64,000 bases of DNA from Sesamum alatum (taxonomy: Eukaryota > Streptophyta > Magnoliopsida > Lamiales > Pedaliaceae). Within the stretch, counting starts at the first letter, position 1, and every line of letters begins with the position of its first letter. The stretch covers positions 22,783,188-22,847,187 of the forward strand of contig JACGWO010000012.1 in NCBI GenBank assembly GCA_034509735.1, written 5' to 3'. The notes under the pieces were generated by a model that searched no databases, had not been told where the DNA came from, and saw nothing but the letters and a program-made list of their open reading frames with translations. Shown piece after piece: positions 1 to 10,300 of the stretch. Both the position numbers and the translations under genes were made by a program.

Positions 1-128
1 TCTATTATTGGCTTGGGAATTTCAAACAAAACCCACAATAATTGCTTCAAGTAAATAGTGCACAATCATTATTAAGGTGGTGGGAATTTTCCATACTATT
101 TTTTTTTATTTAAATCAAATTTGACTAT

Positions 129-397
129 CATTACAAGAAAGACGCTCGATAGCAGCGGAAAACAATCAGCATCGAACGAGTAAAATTTTCGTTGCGAATG
201 CAATATTTTAACACAAGAAATTTACTTGAAAATTAATTTAGTAATAAAAATTTACTTGCTTACAAATTTAGCAACGAATTGTTTAAAATATATGTTAAGT
301 AGTGCAGATTAACAATGATAATTTTACTTGCTAATTAACTCAATGTTGATTTCAGCAATAAATTTTTTCGTTGCTATTAAGTTATTTTCTTATAGTG
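129..397. mobile_element. CACTA-like MITE (candidate)
   Basis: The left end reads CATTACAAGAAA and the right end TTTTCTTATAGTG, which is the inverted-repeat terminus style of CACTA (En/Spm) transposons with one changed base at the left tip. The interior is about 270 bp of AT-rich DNA with no coding potential and a recurring 'cgttgc' word near both ends. The flanking triplets are tat and tgt, so the expected 3-bp target duplication is imperfect. I read it as a non-autonomous, somewhat decayed CACTA derivative. Confidence 0.5.
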
Positions 398-681
398 TGT
401 TTCGAATTAATTACGTAACAAATATGTATAATTATATTTACTATGTGATTGATCATTATTTTTGAACTATATATAAATCACATGATAAGTATACTATATT
501 CATTATGTGATTGATTCTGATCTGATCAGACCAGATCTAGACTATAATTTCTTATTTTGACATTAAATTTTGGTCCATCAACACAGAAATGTAGTGGTTG
601 AATCACTAGGTTTTATTACATATTGGTAGTTATGTATCTCAAAAAAGAATGTAAAGCTTGCTATTTTACATGAGCGTATTA

Positions 682-993
682 CACTAGAAGAAAATTCATT
701 ATTGACTATGAATTTATCGGCTATAAACTAAAATTATGGTAAATAATTATTATTAAACATGGTTAAACAACAACCGTTGCCAAATTCTAGATTGTCTACT
801 ATGAAAATTCTATTTGTCATGGTTATGAGCCATAGTAAATATTTTTGTCATGACTTCTAACCATGGCTTAGCCACACTCGCAAATACTATGATTAATAAC
901 AGTTGTATGATCGTGGTGAATGACTATTCATTAAGGCTATTTGTGTTTAACTATGACAATTACCCATAATTAAATGTTAATTTTTTTATAGTG
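682..993. mobile_element. CACTA-type MITE with TTA target duplication
   Basis: The element begins CACTAGAAGAAAATT and ends AATTTTTTTATAGTG, an inverted pair of CACTA-type termini. It is flanked by TTA at 679-681 and TTA at 994-996, the 3-bp duplication expected of this superfamily. The 312-bp interior is AT-rich and non-coding and contains several 'accatgg/ccatgg'-like words suggestive of subterminal repeats. It has no transposase and would depend on an autonomous CACTA element elsewhere. Confidence 0.62.
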
Positions 994-2363
994 TTATAAG
1001 ATAGTAATAATTGGACTTATAATATTGAATTCAAATTTATGGAGCTTTTTTTTATATGAGTGTATCATGAGTTGACAGCTTATAATGTTTGATCCGATGG
1101 ATAATTGAATTTAAAATTCGTGTTTGTTAACGAGATGTGATGATTGCGTTGAGTAACATCCAAACAAATTTTTCCTGCAAGAATACTTTATAATTATTAT
1201 TTTTTGTAATTCAGATAGCCACAATAAATTTATCTAACTTAGCTTTATATATCTACAAAGAAAAAAGTTAAAAATGTGATAGAGAAAAGGTGTTTTTTTT
1301 TAAAAAAACGGTAATACATATTACATCAATATCAATAAATTGATAAATATGTCGATTCGATCAATAAATTTATAATACAATAAATTGATATTACAAGAAA
1401 CTCAAATTAAATGAAATAAATACCTAGATATTCGATGAGACTCGAAGTCATTACCTACAGCTTATTTATGGGACCCACCCTAAGAGAAAATGCCTCCAAA
1501 AACATTTTTTTCTTAAAAAAGTGAAGTCAAGTCCCAAATACTTCCCTCCATATGTGCTTTATTTGGTACTTTTCTTGTGCCTTTGGCCAAAACTACAATT
1601 TTACATAAAAGGACTATAAATGGAAGAAAATTCCATCCAAATCCTATTTTGGCTCACTCTCAATTAATTAAATAAATAAATAAATAAAATTATATTTGTC
1701 GTATAATTGATTGTTATTTTCTATGAAGCAATTACTCACCTAATTAGAGATTCATTTATTTTGTACTTTGGCCTTTTGCCATCAATTTATTAAAATATAC
1801 ATATATATATATAAGTCTGATCCTGTAAGTATCGGGAGATGATATTTTTGGTCATATTACAAACCATTCTTGCAATTAAGCCCTGCAACTGAAAAAAGAA
1901 ATTCGCAATTTGAAGACATAATTGGCTGAAATTTGTCAACTTTACATGAAATATCATGTGATCTGCACGTGATCCGAATAAATTGGAAATTCCATCCAAA
2001 ATGTTGATGTGGCTTTACAATTATTATTGTTTTTTGTTTAATTTTTTGGAAAACAAAGGCTTGGATAGAGATGGGCAATTTTGAGATTCCTCTATTTGTA
2101 GCATTGAGACCACACACAACTGCAAATGGACAATTTGGTAGGGACCCTTTGATTGAGGACTTGCCCTTTCCCTCCTCTCAACTGTTGCCTATGCTTAGCT
2201 TTTTCAGGGCTTCTTCTTCTTTTTTTTTATTTTTTATTTTTTTTCTTGTGGTACAAATGAATAGTTAGATATTTTCCAAAAATAATTTGAATTTTACAAT
2301 ATTTGTGATGAAGGGCCAACCTCAAAGGGTGGATTATTCTTTTATATTTTTAAATATGTTTAA
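994..2363. other. intergenic, no gene seen
   Basis: This is AT-rich DNA with short poly-A/T runs and a small TA microsatellite near 1797-1813. The open frames here are short, lack start or splice context and resemble no family I know. I see no RNA gene. Confidence 0.5.
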
Positions 2364-2372
2364 TTTGGAATA

Positions 2373-2626
2373 GAGAAAAATGCAAGTAACCCCCTTGTGA
2401 TATTGTAAATGAGCAAATTACTCCCTTATAAAAAAATAAAACAACAATTTACACCCTTATGTTTTTAAAAATGAATCAATTTACCTCCTCTAAAATGAAG
2501 CAATTTACTCCCCTGTCGAATGGGGTAAATTGCTCCATTTTAAAAAAACAGAATGAGGTAAATTGTTATTTTTCTTTCATAGGGGGGTAATTTGTTATAT
2601 CACAGGAGGTAAATTGCATTAAACCC
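2373..2626. mobile_element. fold-back MITE, family M1 copy A (9-bp TSD)
   Basis: Almost the whole 254 bp is one inverted repeat. The left arm contains the recurring words 'gcaaattactccctt' and 'gaagcaatttactcccc', and the right arm is their reverse complement ('ggggtaatttgttatatcac', 'ggtaaattgcattaaaccc'). It is bounded by identical 9-bp direct repeats TTTGGAATA at 2364-2372 and 2627-2635. A 9-bp duplication with long terminal inverted repeats is the hallmark of Mutator-like elements. It has no coding capacity. Confidence 0.8.
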
Positions 2627-2689
2627 TTTGGAATATCACAATTTTTTTATAGTAATGGGTTTTGTAAGTACATAAATATTACGGGGATG

Positions 2690-3168
2690 TGATTTGGGTC
2701 AAATACTCAATTTCAGGAGTTAGTCCAGGGCCACTTCGATTATTCCCGGTGAGCTTGATCTAGCAACTCATCCCAAGCAGTGAAGTCCCTGAGAAGAGAG
2801 CAAACGTGAGTCTAGCCGGGATGGTCCCCGGCGAAGACCCTCCGATGCTTAAGTCAGATAGTGTTTGAGATAGAGGAAATCGACCAAGAGTAGTTCTAAC
2901 TGGAGTAAATGCACATACCTGTAATAAATGAGAATGTTATCTATTTATATGACCATGCGTACGGAATTATCCGATCCAAGTGGCGCAATCTTGGTGATTC
3001 CTTACTGTCAGATCAACGGCCTCCATTGGGTCCCCGCAGCCAGGTCGAAGGTTCAGGTCGGGTCGAGAGGACCCGACCCGACTAAAAAGTGCACGAATCT
3101 TGATAGCATTGACGTAATTTCCACCATTGTTGTGGGTATTTTTAGAACAAGGGGAGTAACCCTTATCA
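2690..3168. mobile_element. solo LTR, probably Ty3/gypsy-like
   Basis: This 479-bp segment is clearly richer in GC than its surroundings. It starts TGATTTGGG and ends CCTTATCA, so it has TG...CA termini. The flanking pentamers GGATG (2685-2689) and GGACG (3169-3173) match at 4 of 5 positions, as an aged target duplication would. Phrases such as 'gatgcttaagtcagatag' are typical in style of plant gypsy LTRs. No internal retrotransposon domain follows on either side, so I call it a solo LTR. Confidence 0.6.
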
Positions 3169-3884
3169 GGACGTAAGTATTCAAATAATATTATTACGGT
3201 TTGATTAATTTGAGATATACATAGTATATAATAAATTAAGGCGCATAAATGTTCTAGAAAATTAGAACAAGATTTAGATGTCGTGTGATGCTTTCATTAA
3301 ATATTTGAAGAGATCATAATTTACTAAAATATCATTTGTCATGATAATAATAATCATAAAATGAAGGTTTTAACTAATTAATTCTTTACAATTTTAATAA
3401 TGAAAAAAATAAGAGACCCATATCACTGTAAAATATTCAGTTTGAGTCATACTTACTACATAAATGATAAGTTCATTGTTCCACAACCCCGCTCAAAGGT
3501 TATACATGTCAATGAATAGATTTTCCCCTATTCTGATCCATACTCAATAAATACTCGCATTGATTTTCCCGGCACCCTACTCCAACCCTATTTGGTAGAA
3601 TACTAATTGCGTTTTTACCTAGATTATACCTAATTTGTGTCTCACGTGCATTTTAGGTCTCGTTACTTTGTGATAAGAGTTATTTGCGTGATAATATATA
3701 TTAAAAAAAAGATATGTATTAATTATATGATGTTTACTTAGACTGTTTAGATTGAATAACTCAACTCACCTATTTAAGTGGGCGAACTGTTGGATTAGAA
3801 ACCGACATCCATAAGGCAAAGTAACCACCTTAATTGGTTAAGAAACCGACATCCTAAGTGATCACAAGATACCATTATCAATAA

Positions 3885-4030
3885 TGTCTTAGCATAGTGG
3901 TTAAAACTGAGGTCTTATAAATAAGTTCGAAGTTATGAGTTCGAGTTTCAACGGATATGTGGGTATATGTCTCACCTTATGTGATGTCTCACTTTATGCG
4001 AGTTTGTAATTTATTTATTACTTTTAGTTA
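3885..4030 (+). mobile_element. tRNA-derived SINE (candidate)
   Basis: A tRNA-like internal promoter is visible. A box A-like TAGCATAGTGG lies at 3890-3900, and about 37 bases further on is a box B-like GAGTTCGAGTT at 3937-3947. No cloverleaf with a good acceptor stem can be folded, so it is not a functional tRNA. The arrangement is that of a short interspersed element transcribed rightwards. The 3' limit is uncertain. Confidence 0.55.
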
Positions 4031-5001
4031 TATTTATGTATTATTTGAATTAATGTATTTCTCTGTTTATCGAGATGCTGGCTACGTAATTATCACTTAA
4101 AAGAAAAAAATAAAAAAAATACAAACATTGGACCTATATGTGGGGCCCATATCCCAAAAAATTAAAAAAAATACAAGAAAGAACCAATTAACCAGTCAAA
4201 AAATAAAGTAATAATGGGCATTAGGTGTCCAACCTACCAGTGAAAAAATATTCCATTTCATTAATTAATGACATTAATTACCATATTAATTGATATTTGT
4301 TGTTTTCTTTTTATGATAAGTATAAATAAATTGATATACATTAATAACCTTACCTAAATTCTGATGGAGTTTTCAAACCCTATACATATATTTATGGTCA
4401 TCTCAAAATATGCTTTCAACTAATCAATTTTATAATTATGCCAATTTTGCTTTTTTTGCTTTAGATTGCTCATAAATGATTATTATTAGCTTTAATTGAT
4501 TTTATCAAAAATAAAAGTTCATAATCATTAACAAATTATGCCTTCCCTTCAAATATTTATTTTTTAAATTCTTATTTAATTTGATTTGTTGTAATAAGAT
4601 ATTTAATAACTCAAAAAAGAAAAAAAAATGATATATTAATTTGTCCGATACATAATAAATATTTTGATTAAATAATCCCATAAAAAATTTATTAATATTA
4701 CCAAATTATTCCATTTTCTTTAATTTGATTTATTTTAATAAAATATACCGAGGCAACTATATCTATACTATTTACTAAGTTGGAGACTCTTAAAATAACT
4801 GCTATAGACGGCATAACATAATATAATTGCCTAAGATACCCTTAATTGTACTCATTATTCACAATTACAATTTTTTAAAATTTATTAATTTCATTGACAA
4901 GTTTTTTTACATATTTATTGTTAATTTATTTTATTAATCTTGATCAAACATTTATTTCATCTAATTTTTTTTATCAACTAAAAAGTATAATAAAAATTTA
5001 A
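4031..5001. other. intergenic, AT-rich; possible Helitron 5' end near 4763
   Basis: No gene is visible. Near 4763 the sequence 'tctatactatttactaag' preceded by A resembles a Helitron 5' terminus, but I found no matching CTRR hairpin end downstream, so this is only a hint. Confidence 0.3.
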
Positions 5002-5527
5002 GGGATATTACACTTCCCTTGTCTGAGATTTGGTGTAACTGCACATAGACCTCCTGTAGTTTAAAAAATCACATCTAGTACCCTTAATGTTTGTTTTTGT
5101 TTACTAAATAGGTTCCTCCATTAGTTAAAATCCACTGAATTTATCGATATTAATAAAAAAATGAATGAATAATTAATATTTATCCTCGATTGACTTATCA
5201 CTGGCTTATTGTAGGTCAAACAAATTTTTTATGACTAAATTACTTTTATAACGGTGAAGATATACCTCATCACATGTATTAATATGTGAAAATTTATAAA
5301 GTTAGTTTGGTCGTAAAAAAATTTATTTGACCTATAATAAGTTAATCCATGCAAAATATCAATTTTCATTCAATATTTCTGTTAATAAAAGCAAAATCAG
5401 TAAATTTTGACTAAAACAGGGGTCTATTTGTTAAATATGAGTAAAACATATAAAATATAATTTTTTAAATTACAAAAGATGTGCGTGTAATTACATCAAA
5501 ATTCAAGAAAGACGGTGTATCTATCAC
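5002..5527. mobile_element. inverted-repeat element, family M2 (perfect 9-bp TSD)
   Basis: The ends 'gggatattacacttccc' and 'gtgtaattacatcaaaattc...' are inverted. The 526-bp element has long imperfect inverted arms with words such as 'gacttatcactggcttattg' mirrored by 'gacctataataagttaatcc'. Perfect direct repeats AAAATTTAA flank it at 4993-5001 and 5528-5536. The 9-bp duplication again suggests a Mutator-like origin. Relatives occur at 20043-20855, about 35770-36300 and about 44430-44875. Confidence 0.7.
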
Positions 5528-7352
5528 AAAATTTAAATTATGGACCGACGTGAGCCAATTTACATTTACAGCGGACCAGAATGAAATCAAGGCACACGTG
5601 GCATTATTTAGCATCCAGGCGTACGAAAAGCCGGGAGCAGAGGAGTATAAGTAACCATGGTTAAGGGGAAGGGCCCACCGTGGTTAGTGGAGTGTATGCA
5701 CTAAACCCATCCTACTATGCCTGTAAGTCACACGACAAGCCCACACTTCTCTACAAAAACCGAACAACTTTCCACTTAACGCCTCAGACAAACGCCGTTA
5801 CTTGCCAACCCAATCTCGTCCCCTCACACATCTCACGCCGTTAACTTCCTCCTCCAATTCATTAATACTGCTCCCCCCGGCACAGTCTCACCTACCGGCT
5901 ATTCCGGTCTACGAAGCAAGACCTTGTTTGGGTTTTCTTTCTCCATTAGGTATTTTCTTCTATTTTGTCTTAAATTTGGTTAATTCTTTGTTTTTCTTTT
6001 AAAATAATCTAAAAGTCATTTTTTCTTATATAAAATTGTAGTAATATCGAAGTGATAAATAATTGGATAATATAGAAAAAAGTTTTCTAATGTAGAAGAT
6101 ACGTGTAAAATACGAGGAATTGTTATGAAACATTATAGTAATTTGAAAATTACGAGGCCAAAATTTTGAATTGTGAAGGAAAATTTATGGGTTAATTGCT
6201 TTAATTTTAATTTTTATTATTTAGTGTAAAAAGATAATTAACTTTCAATATAAACATAACGAGTATATTAAAAACATTCAAATATTTCGATATAATATAA
6301 AGTTAGTGTGCCGTTTGAAATTTAAACAAGTGAGTAAGTTTTGCATATTTAGATTAAAAAATAATATTTTGTTTGATATTATAAATAAATAATTAGCTGA
6401 ATTATATTATGTTAATTTTTAGAATTATTAAAATCATAATAAATCTTTAGGAGCTAATGTGTGCAAATTCATGGGGCCTCATTTTAATCTTGTCAATAGA
6501 TTTTAGAAAAATCAAAAGAAAACAAGTTTTTCAACGAAGGTTTGTCAAAGCTTTTATAGTAGTTTATTAACTCTAATTTTTATTTTAACACAGTCGCCGC
6601 TTTGGATACTGAAAATCAAAATTGAACTGAATATTAAACTTTTTAGAAAATAAGAATCAAATATATGCTGAATTTTTGATTTCAATGTAAATTAATCGAG
6701 TCAATTTACCAATACTAAAATCAGAATTGAACTGAATATTAAAATTTTTGGAAAATAAGAATTGAATATATACTTTATTTTTTTATTTCCACTAAGTTCG
6801 ATCAAGTCAATTTACCAGTACTCGAGTTGATTTATCAGATATTGAACACCTAAATAAGAAAATAGAAAGAAAACAAATTTTACTGAGCTCCCAAACGTGG
6901 CCTAAGCATTTCACCGGGTGTAAGCGAAACCAGTCAGTCTCGTCGTGGGTTAAATAATTAACCGCGGTTGAAAAATCATTACTAACTCGACACCCTTTTT
7001 CGACTCCTCTGGTAATGAAAAAGCATTCTCTCTCTCGAATTTCTCTCTCATCACTTGTTTGCTGCGACTGCGAGTACTCCTCCCATACCCTCTAGCTCCC
7101 CATGCTTGAAGGTATACTTACTATACTTGAACATACGCAGTAGGGAAAGAATTTTCATCGAAGAATTCCGCAAGATTTGCTCCAGATTCTTGTAAAGTTT
7201 TTTTCCGTAATTACATCCACAAGCGCGTGATTGTCTGGCTCCTCGCGTTTTCTGCTTGTTTCCCGGTGGAGTTTTCCGGGTTTTGAGTGTATATTTCTGT
7301 GGGGTTGGGAGATGAGAGATCTGAGTAGTGATTACTGATTACTCTGTCTGAA
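5528..7352 (+). promoter_or_regulatory. upstream region and probable leader of the ARF gene
   Basis: This region has no convincing coding frame. An ACGT-core G-box-like word CACGTGG occurs at about 5595-5601. A GC-richer, CT-rich stretch at about 5740-5950 looks like a transcribed leader and ends with a possible donor (ttag/gtattt). A second CT-rich leader-like stretch lies at about 7020-7110, just upstream of the start codon. Either the gene has a long leader intron or there are two promoters; the sequence alone does not decide. Confidence 0.35.
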
Positions 7353-10300
7353 ATGGATGCTTCTGAGGTGTTGATCAAGGGGTATAGCGATACCAACGAT
7401 TGTGATTCCGGACCGGAAAAGGGCAATTCCGGCGCCGTGAAAGGTAATTTTGGTGTAACTTTTAGAATTTCCTTGCTGTTTTTGACTGTTTTTGCTTGAC
7501 TCTTGTTTTTGTGCTTGTGTTGCAGTGGATGCTGAGACGGCGTTATACACAGAGCTATGGAGGGCTTGCGCCGGTCCTTTAGTCACTGTGCCTCGTGAAC
7601 AGGAGCTTGTTTTCTATTTTCCTCAGGGTCACATAGAACAGGTATCCCCTTTGTTCTTTTCAATTATTTCTTCTTTTGTAATAAACTTCTTCCGTCTTCT
7701 GAATTTCGTCCATGTGGGGTTGATCGAGGAGGGTTTTTTTGTTTTTCGTCTAATGATATGAGTTTTTTGTTTAGCTATCTGTTCTTATATTATGGGGTTT
7801 TGTTGAGTAGGTGGAGGCATCTACCAATCAAAGTGCAGACCAGCAGTTGCCAGTGTATAATCTTCCTCCGAAGATTCTTTGCCGTGTGGTTAATGTCCAC
7901 TTGAAGGTACTTTCGATTGAAACTTGAGGAAATGATCTATTGATTTACTTGATTTTGTGTATTCTACATGGGTATGCTGCTTCGAGGTTTCTATGTTTTG
8001 TATTTTTAATTTTTGTTTGTTATTTCTTGTGTGATTAGGCTGAGCCGGACACGGATGAGGTGTTTGCACAAGTTACTTTGATGCCCGAACCTAATGTAAG
8101 CTAGTCCTTGGTACATAATGTACTTGAATTGGTTTTCTATTCTGGTTTGATGGTTCTTGGATTGCTTTCTAATGAATTTTCGATTGCAGCAAGATGAGAA
8201 TGCAGTAAAGAAGGAACCACTTCCCCCTCCTTCTCCGCGTTTTCATGTTCATTCTTTCTGTAAAACTCTTACTGCATCGGACACAAGCACTCATGGTGGG
8301 TTCTCGGTGCTGAGACGACATGCTGATGAATGTTTGCCCCCACTGGTTAGGATGAATCTAGCTAAAGTTTGTTGAGTTCTCTTGGGGTCATATTTTGATG
8401 TTTGTTATAGGCTGTTCTTATTATGACAGGACATGTCAAGGCAACCCCCCACCCAGGAATTGGTGGCAAAAGATTTGCATGGGAATGAGTGGCGATTCAG
8501 GCACATTTTTCGCGGTAAATTTGCACTAGTTCTCAATTACTGATTGGATTTCCATGTTTTGGAGTGATAAGTACCATCTGCGTCTGTTGTTGTTTGAACC
8601 AAAAGAAACTGAGATGCATTTTTTTTATTTTATATTCAGTATTCAGGGATGGAGAAGTAATACATGGTCAAATGAGTGAAATTAGTTTTTCGAATGTCCA
8701 TTACATTCGAAACGTTGAGATTTTCTGAAAAAAGGTCGGAATTTATAACTATAATGTTCTTGGTCAAGGTTGAATTTGACTGAAGTAACAAGATATTATT
8801 AATAGAAAAACTAGTTTTTTTGAAATAAACTCAATTATTAGAACACTATTTTGATACTGCCAAGCTGTTTATACAATAAGAAATAGTAACATAAGCGACA
8901 AATCCTTGATTGGTAATCTTTTCTTGAAAATGCCGTAATGTATGAAGCACTCGTTCGTTCACTTTGAAGGATTGATTGGTAATTTTGATTCATTTCCGAA
9001 TGCCAGGTCAACCGCGTAGGCACCTCCTACAGAGTGGTTGGAGTGTCTTTGTTAGCTCAAAGAGGCTTGTTGCTGGGGATGCCTTTATATTCTTGAGGTT
9101 TGATGCTGCTCTATATTACCCGCTATTTGCATAATAATATCTATATTCCTAATCCTTAAATGGGTGCTACACACTATCAGAGGTGAGAACGGGGAGCTGC
9201 GTGTTGGAGTCAGGCGTGCCATGAGACAACAGAGTAATGCTCCATCATCAGTCATATCTAGCCACAGCATGCATCTTGGTGTTCTCGCAACAGCTTGGCA
9301 TGCAATTCAGACCAAAACCATGTTCACCGTGTATTACAAGCCCAGGTACGTTTCAAGATCTCCCTGTCTCTCCCTCTTTTTCTCTGGTGGATTACCAATT
9401 TCTGAAAATAAGTTGGTTTGACACGAGCTCCGTGCAAGCAAGGTTGGTCGGTCCGCTTATGCTTTGTTGACCTCCCCTCGCATAAGCGGAGCACCCCACT
9501 TCGAGCTGGAGCTCATTGCTCACAAGCCGAGTTCGATCTTGTCGCTACTTAGGAGGTGATTTTTGTTAATAAAAGTATATTATTATAAATATAATATTAA
9601 ATATTAATTATAAAAAGTGTTAAAAACATATGCTACAATGTTTTAATCTAATGTTGTGAATATATTACTTCATAATATCTTTATTATATATCTAATATTA
9701 GTTTATTAGGAACATAATTAGTAAAAGTATAGAAAATATACGTCAAATTATCTAAATACTTGCACATAATTTTGTATTGTATGGTTATATAATTACTAAA
9801 TCAGAACATATTAATACATTATTAAAAGAATTCACCAATACTTATATAGGACGTCATTTTAAAAATATATTTTTCCGGATAAAGTTTTTTTTAATTGAAT
9901 TATATAATATATTAATTTAATAAAATAGATAACATAAGCTATTTTTAAAAGTAAAATGAGAAGGGTCATGAAAATACATTTTTAAAGTACGATGATAGCA
10001 ATTTAAAACTTTAAATCTTTCAATTATACAAAAACAAAAAGAAGAATTTTTAAACCAACCAGTGATTGATCTGATTTTAGATATATATACATATTTATAT
10101 ATATAATGCAATAACATTGGAAATAAGTAAAATTGTTCAACCATCATTGTTATTATTATCTTTAGATTAATTAAGGGGAATTACCACAAGTTTATAAGCA
10201 GTAAAATAGAAACATTATATATTATGTATCTTGGTACAAATAATACTCACAAATAAATATAAAAAATTATTAGTTAATTGTTAGAACCTGTTAATTTACG

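Noticed and set aside
3885..4030. Functional tRNA gene
   Set aside because: Box A and box B are present but acceptor and anticodon stems do not pair, so it is SINE-like rather than a tRNA.
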